DNA of 8,538 bases. It comes from Candidatus Omnitrophota bacterium. Lineage in GTDB: Bacteria > Omnitrophota > Gorgyraeia > JABMRG01. The stretch spans positions 1 to 8,538 of the forward strand of contig JABMRG010000148.1 of the NCBI GenBank assembly GCA_013202935.1. The letters run 5' to 3'. Within the stretch, counting starts at the first letter, position 1, and the number at the start of each line of letters is the position of its first letter. Below are positions 1 through 7,818 of the stretch, piece by piece. The position numbers were made by a program, and so were the translations under genes. The notes beneath the pieces were generated by a model. That model made no database searches. It saw only the letters and a list, made by a program, of their open reading frames with translations, and was not told the origin of the DNA.

Positions 1-166
1 ATAGCATTTTTTAGCGTTTTTTGAAATAATGTCAATGAGCGCGCCTTAGCGCGAAGCAAAAATTATGTTTGAGCCCATCGGTCGAAGACCGAAGGGCGAG
101 TTGTTTTTGCCTATTTCAAAAAATGCGTTAAAAAAAATGCGTGCTGCGATATATCACTGCCACTGC
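1..166 (+). repeat. Structured MITE-like repeat, copy 1 (left end cut by window)
   Basis: Non-coding stretch downstream of the last operon gene. Bases 1-89 match 8450-8538 in the same orientation at 86 of 89 positions; the differences, at 32, 63 and 69, are T here and C in copy 2. The right terminus, 150-166, is the exact reverse complement of 8424-8440 (GCAGTGGCAGTGATATA) at the left of copy 2, so the full element has terminal inverted repeats and a length of about 192 bp. Internal pairing is extensive: GCATTTTTT 4-12 with 132-140, TTTTTTGAAATA 17-28 with 112-123 (extended by 14-16 with 124-126, one G-T wobble), a CGCGC/GCGCG hairpin at 40-53, and an interrupted hairpin at 56-110. No open reading frame of note is visible, so it is probably a non-autonomous mobile or palindromic repeat. 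The family is not recognised. Confidence 0.85.
73..97. terminator. Terminator-like hairpin inside repeat copy 1
   Basis: The arms GCCC (73-76) and TCGGTC (78-83) pair with GACCGA (87-92) and GGGC (94-97), with one A-A mismatch and a GAA loop. On the plus strand the hairpin is followed after GAG by TTGTTTTT (101-108). On the minus strand, the direction of the operon, a T run (62-58) appears only after about ten further bases. The outer arms GCAAAAA 56-62 and TTTTTGC 104-110 extend the stem. It lies about 100 bases beyond the stop codon of the GH57 gene and is the only terminator-like structure there, so it may end the operon transcript. The spacing to the T run makes this less certain on the minus strand than on the plus strand. 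Confidence 0.4.
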
Positions 167-194
167 AATGTATATGTATGTAACTCTTAATAGG

Positions 195-2171
195 CTAGTC
201 TACTTCTATGCTTAGACCTATAGACTTGGATTTATTTTTATCTAGGGAGAGGGTAAATATGGGCAGGATACATGTCGCCTGATAATGCTCCTGAAAATAT
301 CTCTCTGATTTTGAGATTGTCCGAACAGGATATCTTATAAGCTTATCTACTGCTTGCGAGAAGCTTATATTGATATTTAGGTTTTCTATATTATCCTCAA
401 GCCTTATCATCTCAATCTTAGAGAAGGCCTCCTCGATCGCGTCATCTGTGATTGAAAAATTGAGCTCAGGTGCAAAGTTTAGCTCTACTGGTTTTTGTGT
501 CAGGTTCTTAATAATATACCCTACATCAAGCTTGTCTTTATCGGGATAGAATATAAAGCTCTTCTTCAGCCTAACTCCCTTTTTACCTGCAAAGCCATCT
601 CTTTCTAACTCTATTGTATACGAGCCTTTCCTTGAGAACTTCTTTACTCTATGGTATATACTATTTGCAAAGTCACCTTCTTCACTCAAAGTTATCAGGC
701 TTGATAGAAAACGATCTCTTAAACCGGAACGCCTGTATTCATCATATGATAAATTCTTCAGGCCCTTATGATATATCTCTTTTCGCCTAGTGAGGGTATT
801 TATAATATTTACAGGCTTAGCCTTAAGAGACCATTCTGTCAAAGAAGCGCCTTCTGCCAGGTCTACTACAAATGTATTCTTAGAAGTGCTTATAATAAAC
901 TCTTTATTTCCATCACAGTCAAAATCTTCCTCTTTTACTTCCAACCAGGCCTTCTTCTTATATTCGATCTTATCCAGAATCTGTTCTGAAGCTATAAGAT
1001 GTTTATAGAGAGAGGCCCTTAGGTGGTAGATGTAAAGCCCGCCAAAAAGTCCGTGCCAATACGCGCAGTTGCATTGTGATTTGAATAACTCATTTTTTGC
1101 AAGCTTAAGTTGTGTAGAATGCGGGGTGCGGACTATCGCCTCTAACCTGCGCAACCTCTTACTTGCCATAAGCGCTCTCTTATGTATATGGTTTGACTCA
1201 GGATACTTTACAAAGAAATTCCTCCAGAATCCACCCCGTAAAAAATCCATATAATTGTCGAGTTGGCCCTGCTTGCGTAAGGTGTTTATAATACTTTCGA
1301 GGCTTTCTTCAAAATCAACAGGAAGTGCCCATTGGTTCATCTCCTGATATGACGCGCATGGGATATAGACTCTGCCTAAAGGGCTTTCGGATTTGAGGTA
1401 GTCTGATATTTTAGTAGTCTTAAGCCATGATGAGTTTTTTTGCAGCAGCCTCAAAAACTTATATAGCCATTTTTTCTTATATACGTGCTCATAGGTATTG
1501 GGCCATGCACCAAATTTTTCAGCATCATCACCATATAAGATGAAATTCTTTCCATAGCTATCTCTTACTTTATACAAATAATCCAATGTCACTTTATGAG
1601 GCTTGAATGGTATACTAAAACGCAAAAACATATTAGAAGGCAATATATTTATAGTATGGCCGTCTAATTCAGTTATGTAATGGCCGTAAAGTTTATCTTC
1701 GCTTAAGCCCGCATAACGTAAATGCGCATCATCTATAATAGCATAATCCATATTAGCTTTTGATAGTGTCGCGGCAAGCTGGGGCTCCCATACTCTCTCA
1801 GCCAGCCAGCATCCAGAAATATCTGCCTTAAATTCCTTCTTTAAGAACTGAGAAAGCATGGTGACCTGTTCTATAGCATCTGCTTCAGGCAAGACAGAAA
1901 GAATTGGTTCATAGAGCCCACCTCCCACAAGCTCGACCTGCCCCCTTGAAACAAGCTTTTTGACCTTTGAAATTATATCCGGCCTGTACTTCTTAAGCCA
2001 TTCGAGCAGGCAGCCGCTAAAGTGGAGATTGAACTTTATATCAGGAAAATCCTCTATGGTGCTGAGCAATGGCTCATAGCAGTTTTTTGTAACCTTCTCT
2101 ATTACAAAGCCGAAATTATCTACTGGTTGATGAAAATGGAGCGTAAGAATAAAATTAAAAATCTTTTTCAT
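195..2171 (-). CDS. GH57 family 4-alpha-glucanotransferase (or alpha-amylase-like)
   Basis: A 658-residue protein that probably transfers alpha-1,4-glucan segments between maltooligosaccharides or glycogen in the cytosol; no signal peptide or membrane segment is visible. The GH57 signatures appear in order: HFHQP at 12-16, GGGLYEPIL at 83-91, CWLAERVWEP at 121-130 containing the likely nucleophile Glu125, YGDDAEKFGAWP at 213-224 containing the likely acid/base Asp216, and YWHGLFGG at 371-378. These residues correspond by spacing to Glu123 and Asp214 of the Thermococcus litoralis 4-alpha-glucanotransferase, whose length (about 659) is almost the same. The C-terminal half fits the all-beta domain of that subfamily (DUF1925/DUF1926 region). 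The start ATG overlaps the fmt stop as ATGA. It is the last operon gene, followed by repeat copy 1. Transferase against hydrolase activity cannot be settled from sequence alone. Confidence 0.9.
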   Translation of the reverse strand: MKKIFNFILTLHFHQPVDNFGFVIEKVTKNCYEPLLSTIEDFPDIKFNLHFSGCLLEWLKKYRPDIISKVKKLVSRGQVELVGGGLYEPILSVLPEADAIEQVTMLSQFLKKEFKADISGCWLAERVWEPQLAATLSKANMDYAIIDDAHLRYAGLSEDKLYGHYITELDGHTINILPSNMFLRFSIPFKPHKVTLDYLYKVRDSYGKNFILYGDDAEKFGAWPNTYEHVYKKKWLYKFLRLLQKNSSWLKTTKISDYLKSESPLGRVYIPCASYQEMNQWALPVDFEESLESIINTLRKQGQLDNYMDFLRGGFWRNFFVKYPESNHIHKRALMASKRLRRLEAIVRTPHSTQLKLAKNELFKSQCNCAYWHGLFGGLYIYHLRASLYKHLIASEQILDKIEYKKKAWLEVKEEDFDCDGNKEFIISTSKNTFVVDLAEGASLTEWSLKAKPVNIINTLTRRKEIYHKGLKNLSYDEYRRSGLRDRFLSSLITLSEEGDFANSIYHRVKKFSRKGSYTIELERDGFAGKKGVRLKKSFIFYPDKDKLDVGYIIKNLTQKPVELNFAPELNFSITDDAIEEAFSKIEMIRLEDNIENLNINISFSQAVDKLIRYPVRTISKSERYFQEHYQATCILPIFTLSLDKNKSKSIGLSIEVD

Positions 2172-3097
2172 CCTAAGATTATTCCCTCTTTTATCGGGTA
2201 GCCACGTAAAAACTCTGCTGCCTGTAAAGGCTTTTTGCCCTCAAGTTGAAGCTGCTTTATCAAAAGTGCTCCTTGTCCGCAAGATACCACTATGCCCCTA
2301 TCTCCTAACTCTGTTATCACACCAGGTTCTGCTTGTGTACCCGTAACAGATAGCTCCGCTTTAAGTATCTTTAAAATCTTTCCTTCTATATATGTGTAAG
2401 CGGTCGGCCACGAAAGAGCCCCACGAACCAAATTTTTTATACTATGGGCCTTTTTGGTCCAGTCTATAAGTCCATCTTCTTTTTTAAGCTTGGGAGCATA
2501 TATAGCTTCAGATTCTTCTTGCGCAACAGACCTAATATCTGCTGCCTCCATTCTATCAAGTGTTCTAATAAGCAATTCTGCCCCTTTCTCGGAAAGTTTC
2601 TTAGTCAGGGTAAGGGCGTCGTCATTATCCTTTATCTCCACCCTTGACTGGGCTATGATATCACCACTATCAAGCTTTTTTGTTATCTTCATTATTGTGA
2701 TACCGGTTATTCTTTCTCCATTTATAATTGCATACTGTATAGGTGCGGCACCTCTATATTTCGGTAATAATGAGGCATGTATGTTAATAGGCAAAAATTT
2801 TGGTATTTCTAAAACTTCATCTGATAGGATCTGCCCAAAATCCACCACAACAAATACATCTGCGTTCTCTGCCTCAAGAGAATTGAGGGCTTCCTTTGAG
2901 TTTACATCTTCATAACTTAAAACTTTTGCACCAAGGCTCTTTGCATATTCCTCTGCAGGTGTTGGCAAGAGTTGAAGGCCTCTACCACTTGGCCTTCTTG
3001 GCTGCGTAACTACTGACCTAAGGTCATGTTTACTCTCAACAATCGCCTTCAGAGATGCTACGGCAAATTCTGATGTTCCAAAAAATATAATCTTCAT
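2168..3097 (-). CDS. fmt: Methionyl-tRNA formyltransferase
   Basis: A 309-residue cytosolic enzyme that formylates initiator Met-tRNA with 10-formyltetrahydrofolate. The N-terminal Rossmann-type domain begins MKIIFFGTSEFA and carries VTQPRRPSGRG at 30-40. The catalytic triad of the formyltransferase family is present as Asn105, His107 (NIHASLLPKYRGAAPIQ) and Asp143 (KKLDSGDI). YAPKLKKEDGLIDW at 200-213 is the usual linker into the C-terminal OB-fold-like tRNA-binding domain, where LSWPTAYTY lies at 228-236. The length is normal. The gene starts in an ATGA overlap with the priA stop and ends in another with the GH57 start. priA-fmt adjacency is common in bacteria, but the peptide deformylase gene often found between or beside them is absent here. 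Confidence 0.97.
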   Translation of the reverse strand: MKIIFFGTSEFAVASLKAIVESKHDLRSVVTQPRRPSGRGLQLLPTPAEEYAKSLGAKVLSYEDVNSKEALNSLEAENADVFVVVDFGQILSDEVLEIPKFLPINIHASLLPKYRGAAPIQYAIINGERITGITIMKITKKLDSGDIIAQSRVEIKDNDDALTLTKKLSEKGAELLIRTLDRMEAADIRSVAQEESEAIYAPKLKKEDGLIDWTKKAHSIKNLVRGALSWPTAYTYIEGKILKILKAELSVTGTQAEPGVITELGDRGIVVSCGQGALLIKQLQLEGKKPLQAAEFLRGYPIKEGIILG

Positions 3098-5106
3098 GCT
3101 GGGTCAACATCCACGGTTAAGATGACACCGTGTGGCTTTTTAAATTCTTTAAGCCTTTTTCTTAATCGCGGGTTAAATTCTTTTAGATCTTTTACCTTTA
3201 ATATTATATTCCATCTGAACTGTCTGCGCAACCTATAAACAAAATCTTTGCACGGCCCTGACAATTCTATCATATTGCTTAAAGGCCTTTTTAATATATG
3301 CCTTGCCAGGTCTTCTGCACACTTTTGTGCACGTTCTTCTTTATAGGAGCGCGAGGTAATGTATACCATGTGTGAAAAAGGCGGCAGCATAAGTTCTCTT
3401 CTTAAGGCTATCTCCTTTTTATAAAAGGCTGTGTAGTCATGATTAATAGCAGAGTTTATAGTATAGTGGTGTGGCACATATGTCTGTATGATAACCTCAC
3501 CAGGAGAAAAACCTCTTCCAGCCCTACCAGCTACCTGTGTAAGAAGCTGAAAAGTCCTCTCCCCAGCTCTAAAATCAGGTAAGTTCAATGCTGTATCTGC
3601 CGATACAACACCTACTAATGTCACACCAGGAAAATCATGGCCTTTTGCTATCATCTGCGTTCCTACGAGGATCTGGGTCTTGCCTGATGAAAAATCTTTT
3701 AGTATCAGGTTGTGCGAAAGCCTCTTTCTGGTTGCGTCTGTATCCATTCTGCTTATTGTGCTTGAGGGAAAATGCTTATGCAGCTCACTCTCAACCCTTT
3801 GTGTTCCAAAACCGAAAAAGTCTATATATGAGCCCTTACAGGACGGGCAAATATCAACAGGCTCCTTCTGATAGTTACAGTAATGACAAACGAGTTTTTC
3901 CTTGTCAGAATGATAATTTAGTGCAACATTACACTTCTTGCACCTTTCTACATAACCACACTTTTTACAATTTGCATATGTAGAAAAACCTCTCCTATTT
4001 AAAAAGAGTATTGTCTGCTGATTCCTATCCAGCACTTTCTCTATTGATTCTGTCAAAAGGCGGGAGAATATTATTCTTCTTCGTCTGCGTTCAATAAGCT
4101 CCTGCCTCATGTCCAGAATCCTCACCTTTGGAAGAGGACGTTTTTCAATACGCTCTTGGAGCTGAAGCAGTTTATATTCTTTATTCTTTCCTTTATAGGA
4201 AGACTCTAAAGAAGGTGTTGCGCTTCCTAAAATCACAACAGCATTATTTAGCTTTGCCCTCATTATAGCAACGTCTACAGCATTATACCTGGGTGCATCC
4301 TGCTGCTTATAAGAAGTATCATGTTCTTCATCTACTATTATAAGCCCGAGATTCTTAATAGGCGAAAATATCGCAGAGCGTGCGCCGACAACTATATGAC
4401 AGATTCCATCTTTTAGCTTTTTCCACTCTCTGTACTTTTGGCCAGCAGTTAAGCGGCTATGGAATAGAGCTACTCTTTCCTGGAAACGTGACTTAAACCT
4501 CTCTACAGCCTGTGGGGTTAAGGATATCTCAGGCACCAAAACAATGCATGAGCCACCTTTTTCTAATATCTTGCCTATAGCCTGAAGATAAACCTCTGTC
4601 TTGCCGCTCCCAGTTATGCCATGTAACAGGAATGTCTGATACTTATCCTCATCTATGGTCTTATATATTGACCTTAGTGCCTTCTCCTGTTCTTCGGTAG
4701 GTTTTAGATGGGTACTAGGGGTTATAGATTCATGCTCATCTTTTACTCTTGATTTGACAGATGTCTTTCCTCTTTTCAAGCTTGATGGTACAGCCGCATC
4801 AATAGCTTCTCCCCATGAACAGAGATAGTACTCAGAGATCTCTTTTGTCAATTTAAGTATCTCATCATTCAGTATAAGCTCGCTGTCTATCAGCCCGAGT
4901 ATAGGCCTTGTCTTTTCTACATCTGTAGTCGATGAAGTACCCACTACATAGCCTATTAACTTTCGTGGGCCAAAGTTGACCCATACCCTTTTGCCTACTG
5001 CTACCTCATTCTCAAACCTCTTAGGCACCTCATAATCAAACGGAGTATCGATAGGCAACTTAAGCAGTATCTTAGCGTATAGTTTTGGTGCTGTCGCTGT
5101 TTTCAT
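3094..5106 (-). CDS. priA: Primosomal replication-restart helicase PriA (N')
   Basis: A 670-residue superfamily 2 DNA helicase that recognises stalled forks and D-loops and reloads the replisome. The N-terminal 3'-DNA-binding region (about 1-110) starts YAKILLKLPIDTPFDYEVP. The helicase core shows Walker A GITGSGKT (163-170), DEEH (259-262), GSATPS (294-299), VGTQMIAKGHDFPGV (481-495) and QVAGRAGR (524-531). The two-zinc insertion is complete with eight cysteines at 380, 383, 389, 392, 407, 410, 420 and 423. The C-terminus ends in the family-typical VDVDPA. It is somewhat shorter than the E. coli protein (about 732) but has all motifs. There is no strong Shine-Dalgarno sequence before the ATG, which overlaps the glycosylase stop as ATGA, so coupled translation is likely. 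Confidence 0.97.
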   Translation of the reverse strand: MKTATAPKLYAKILLKLPIDTPFDYEVPKRFENEVAVGKRVWVNFGPRKLIGYVVGTSSTTDVEKTRPILGLIDSELILNDEILKLTKEISEYYLCSWGEAIDAAVPSSLKRGKTSVKSRVKDEHESITPSTHLKPTEEQEKALRSIYKTIDEDKYQTFLLHGITGSGKTEVYLQAIGKILEKGGSCIVLVPEISLTPQAVERFKSRFQERVALFHSRLTAGQKYREWKKLKDGICHIVVGARSAIFSPIKNLGLIIVDEEHDTSYKQQDAPRYNAVDVAIMRAKLNNAVVILGSATPSLESSYKGKNKEYKLLQLQERIEKRPLPKVRILDMRQELIERRRRRIIFSRLLTESIEKVLDRNQQTILFLNRRGFSTYANCKKCGYVERCKKCNVALNYHSDKEKLVCHYCNYQKEPVDICPSCKGSYIDFFGFGTQRVESELHKHFPSSTISRMDTDATRKRLSHNLILKDFSSGKTQILVGTQMIAKGHDFPGVTLVGVVSADTALNLPDFRAGERTFQLLTQVAGRAGRGFSPGEVIIQTYVPHHYTINSAINHDYTAFYKKEIALRRELMLPPFSHMVYITSRSYKEERAQKCAEDLARHILKRPLSNMIELSGPCKDFVYRLRRQFRWNIILKVKDLKEFNPRLRKRLKEFKKPHGVILTVDVDPA

Positions 5107-5813
5107 GCTGGTGATTGTTTTAGGTGGTCTCGGACTTTTTTCATGTCTTCCCAGACGAGTCGTTTATCCTGGGGGTTGCGCAATAGATAGGCTGGATGAA
5201 AAGTCGGCATGACTTTCGTATCTTCGAAATTGTAGAATTTTCCTCTTAATCGCGTTATGGATTCATCTGTCATAAGAAGTGTCTGAGCTGCAAACTTACC
5301 AAGGCAACATATTACCTTCGGTTCTATGATCTCGATCTGCTTCATAAAGAAGCTTCTACAAGCTATAATCTCTGACGGAAGAGGATTGCGATTTTGTGCT
5401 GGACGGCACTTAAGGCAGTTGGCTATATATACATCCTCCCTCTTAAGCCCGATCGCCTCTATGATTTTGGTAAGTAGTGTCCCTGCCCTGCCTACAAAAG
5501 GCTTTCCCTGTATATCCTCCTCCATACCAGGTGCTTCTCCTATAAATAAGAGCGAGGCATGGGGATTGCCCTGCCCAAAGACAACATTTCTTCGTGATTC
5601 TGACAAATCGCACTCTTTGCACCCTAAGGCCTGTTCCTCTAAAGCCTTTAGCCTCTCTTTTTTATCAAGCAATATAGGGCCAGACTCTCCTTTAGTTTCA
5701 CTCTTGCTTTTCAAAATACTAGTCAGCATAACTTCATCAAGGCCTGATTCTTTTTCAAGAGCTATAAAATTCTTAATATCTTTTATTATGCCACTTAGGG
5801 ATTTTCCGCTCAT
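5103..5813 (-). CDS. Family 4 uracil-DNA glycosylase (4Fe-4S, UDGa-type)
   Basis: A 236-residue base-excision repair enzyme expected to remove uracil from DNA. The catalytic core occupies about residues 60-230. CKEC gives Cys65 and Cys68; with Cys136 (CRPAQNRNP) and Cys152 these match the four iron-sulfur ligands of the Thermus-type enzyme, including the 16-residue spacing between the last two. Motif 1 is GEAPGMEED (92-100), followed by GKPFVGRAG (103-111), and the active-site motif FHPAYLLRNP lies at 205-214. The first 60 residues form a charged, less conserved extension, common in the bacterial proteins sometimes annotated as phage SPO1 DNA polymerase-related. A GGAG sequence (5822-5825 on the plus strand) lies 8 bases before the ATG and supports this start, which overlaps the preceding stop as ATGA. 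Its place directly before priA groups two DNA-maintenance genes. Confidence 0.93.
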   Translation of the reverse strand: MSGKSLSGIIKDIKNFIALEKESGLDEVMLTSILKSKSETKGESGPILLDKKERLKALEEQALGCKECDLSESRRNVVFGQGNPHASLLFIGEAPGMEEDIQGKPFVGRAGTLLTKIIEAIGLKREDVYIANCLKCRPAQNRNPLPSEIIACRSFFMKQIEIIEPKVICCLGKFAAQTLLMTDESITRLRGKFYNFEDTKVMPTFHPAYLLRNPQDKRLVWEDMKKVRDHLKQSPA

Positions 5814-6937
5814 CTTATCATCTCCAGGGTCAGTTTAACAATATCGCTTGCAGCATGTGGCCTGCTTAATTTGCCGATTTTCGTTTTAAGTGCACCTGAG
5901 GCCTTAGTCATCTCATAGAACTCCTCAATCTTGGCCTTTAGCCCAATAATACTTTTTAATTTAAAACCTACTCCCTCTCCTAATAAAAATTTCAGATTTC
6001 CCATCTCCTGGCCTGGTATGGGGCTAATATTAATTATAGGGAGTTCCCGACTTAAGCTTTCAGCTACAGTCAGTGCTCCTGTCTTGCTGACCATTATATT
6101 GCTTGCTGCCATTATCAGGTCCATGTTGTGGGAAAAACCTACTAGTTGAACCTGCTTCTTAAAATTACCCTTAGCTGCCTTCAGTTCAGATAGAAGTCTT
6201 TTATTATGTCCGCATACTACGATAATCTGACAATCAAAGATCAAACTCTGCATATCCACTACTATCTCTTTGAGAGGGCCTACTCCAAGCCCTCCACCCA
6301 TAATAAGTATGGTAAACTTATCATTATCAAGGCCTAAGCTTTCTCTTGCGACACTCTTTGCAATATTGGCAGTGAATTCTTTGCGTATTGGTACTCCATA
6401 GACTAGGATCTTATCCTGCGCAATCCCTCTTTCTACAGCCTCTTGCTTCACAAAATCTGCAGTAACAATATACTTATCTACATTCTTTGCCAACCAATAT
6501 AGATGAAATTCAAAGTCTGTTATTATATTGATAAGGGGTAAAGATAATATTCCTTTACCTTTTAAGCGTGATATTACATCAGTAGCAAAAAAATGCGTAG
6601 ATATAACTGCATCAAAGTTCTCCTTCACAAGAAACTCCTGAAGCCTCTTTGAATTTAATCTATTGACAACAAAACGAAACGGTTTAGCTATCTGATAGAA
6701 GAACCTGTTGTTTAGTATATGGTAAAAAAAGCCCCAAAGCCAGGGAAGGTACTTTATCAAGATAATATATACTCTTTTGTATGAAAATTTAAAAAAACGA
6801 GTTGTATAATTCAAGGAGTCTATAGGCATAGCCTCAATGTTTGGGTCTTTTATTCTTAAAAACTCTTTATATACCGCTTCTGCCGCTTTCTTATGGCCAT
6901 TACCAGCAGATGCGTAAATGATTAGGATTTTTTTCAT
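5810..6937 (-). CDS. GT28 glycolipid glycosyltransferase (MGDG synthase / UgtP-like)
   Basis: With the start chosen here the protein has 375 residues. It probably transfers a hexose from a nucleotide sugar to diacylglycerol or a similar lipid at the inner face of the cytoplasmic membrane. The N-terminal MGDG-synthase-type domain begins MKKILIIYASAGNGHKKAA; STHFFATD (113-120), TDFEFHLYW (140-148) and GVPI (181-184) follow. The C-terminal GT28 donor-binding domain shows GGGLGVGP (214-221), CGHN (242-245), GFSHNMDLIMAAS (267-279), SKTGALTVAES (284-294) and PGQEMGN (308-314). A hydrophobic aromatic stretch at about 53-75 may attach to the membrane. The frame is open to an ATG at 6997, but that would overlap the previous gene by 58 bases, and family homology begins at the second Met, two bases after the previous stop. 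Donor and acceptor cannot be read from sequence. Confidence 0.85.
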   Translation of the reverse strand: MKKILIIYASAGNGHKKAAEAVYKEFLRIKDPNIEAMPIDSLNYTTRFFKFSYKRVYIILIKYLPWLWGFFYHILNNRFFYQIAKPFRFVVNRLNSKRLQEFLVKENFDAVISTHFFATDVISRLKGKGILSLPLINIITDFEFHLYWLAKNVDKYIVTADFVKQEAVERGIAQDKILVYGVPIRKEFTANIAKSVARESLGLDNDKFTILIMGGGLGVGPLKEIVVDMQSLIFDCQIIVVCGHNKRLLSELKAAKGNFKKQVQLVGFSHNMDLIMAASNIMVSKTGALTVAESLSRELPIINISPIPGQEMGNLKFLLGEGVGFKLKSIIGLKAKIEEFYEMTKASGALKTKIGKLSRPHAASDIVKLTLEMIR

Positions 6938-6939
6938 AG

Positions 6940-7818
6940 TTAGGTACTGATTCTCTGCCTGACCTTGCGTATATGTTCCGGGGTAGTACCACAGCAACCA
7001 CCGATTATATTTGCGCCTGCTCCAATCAGTTCGGGTATGTATTCCGCAAATTTATCTGGTGACTCCTCATAGACTGGTTTTTCCTCAACAATCTTTGGCA
7101 TGCCTGCATTGGGCTGAGCTATTAAGAACGCTGTGCCTAACTTTCTTATCTCTGCTATCAGGCCAACCATATCATCAGCTGTAAGTGTACAGTTTGTTCC
7201 TATCACATCGCAGCCTGCAAGTAAACTCTCATCTACAAACTGCGGTATACTTATGCCTGAAGTGGTCCTGTAGCCTCGGGCTTGGGTCTTTTGAAACGTC
7301 ATGCTTGCTATAAGTGGAAGCTTCACACTCTCTTTAACCGCCATTATTGCGGCCTTCAGCTCTTCCATATCAGACATCGTCTCTAATATAATACCATCTA
7401 CTCCCGCGCCATACAGCAGTTTTACCTGCTCTCTAAAGTTATCTCTCATATCCTCTGGTTCTATTTCACCAGCAGGCTTTAAATACTTGCCACACGGCCC
7501 GATATCTCCAAGTACATATGCTCTATCTTTAGCTGCTTTCTTCGCAATCTCAACTGCTCTTTTATTGATATCTGCTATCTTTCTCTCAAGATTAAATACT
7601 TTAAGTTTTATACTATTAGCACCAAAGGTATTTGTCGTTATCATATCTGCGCCTGCCTCAACATATGCCTTATGTATGGAGCTTAGTATTCGGTGATTCT
7701 TGACACCCCAGAGATCAGGACAGGCACTTTGTGGCATACCATTGGCAATAAGCTCTGTTCCTGTAGCCCCGTCACAAACAAGGACTTCTTCCTTTAAACG
7801 TTCTAATAATGGCTTCAT
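6940..7818 (-). CDS. Stand-alone homocysteine S-methyltransferase domain protein
   Basis: A 292-residue TIM-barrel protein of the homocysteine S-methyltransferase family, which methylates homocysteine to methionine. The N-terminal motif is VCDGATGTELIANG (14-27), followed by TTNTFGANSIKL (61-72) and GDIGP (104-108). The three zinc-thiolate ligands are present as Cys210 in GTNC and Cys275-Cys276 in GGCCGTTP. The sequence style is closer to the N-terminal module of cobalamin-dependent MetH than to the S-methylmethionine enzyme MmuM, but no folate, cobalamin or reactivation domain is attached or adjacent. It may work with a separate corrinoid protein elsewhere or use another methyl donor. AAGGAG (7827-7832 on the plus strand) sits 8 bases before the ATG, which overlaps the gmhB stop as ATGA. 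The family assignment is firm; the methyl donor is unknown. Confidence 0.88.
   Translation of the reverse strand: MKPLLERLKEEVLVCDGATGTELIANGMPQSACPDLWGVKNHRILSSIHKAYVEAGADMITTNTFGANSIKLKVFNLERKIADINKRAVEIAKKAAKDRAYVLGDIGPCGKYLKPAGEIEPEDMRDNFREQVKLLYGAGVDGIILETMSDMEELKAAIMAVKESVKLPLIASMTFQKTQARGYRTTSGISIPQFVDESLLAGCDVIGTNCTLTADDMVGLIAEIRKLGTAFLIAQPNAGMPKIVEEKPVYEESPDKFAEYIPELIGAGANIIGGCCGTTPEHIRKVRQRIST

Noticed and set aside
1..166. CRISPR array or tandem repeat
   Set aside because: There are only two copies in the window, more than 8 kb apart, with no regular spacers; the internal repetition is inverted, not tandem.
1..166. tRNA or known small RNA gene in the repeat
   Set aside because: The fold lacks a cloverleaf, anticodon arm or TTC-type loop, and I recognise no conserved RNA family core in it.
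2454..2915. 153-residue plus-strand open frame
   Set aside because: Antisense shadow of fmt; low-complexity Ser/Ile content and no family resemblance.
5326..5838. 170-residue plus-strand open frame
   Set aside because: It lies antisense to the uracil-DNA glycosylase, whose iron-sulfur and active-site motifs are intact; the plus-strand translation is serine/leucine-rich with no recognisable domain, and no ribosome site precedes it.
6938..6997. Upstream ATG giving a 20-residue N-terminal extension to the GT28 enzyme
   Set aside because: It would overlap the methyltransferase end by 58 bases, the extension has no family similarity, and MKKILIIYASAGNGH starts exactly at the next Met, two bases after the preceding stop.
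7301..7696. 131-residue plus-strand hydrophobic frame that could pass for a membrane protein
   Set aside because: It is antisense to the homocysteine methyltransferase; the hydrophobicity follows from reading Ala/Glu/Lys-rich codons in reverse complement.
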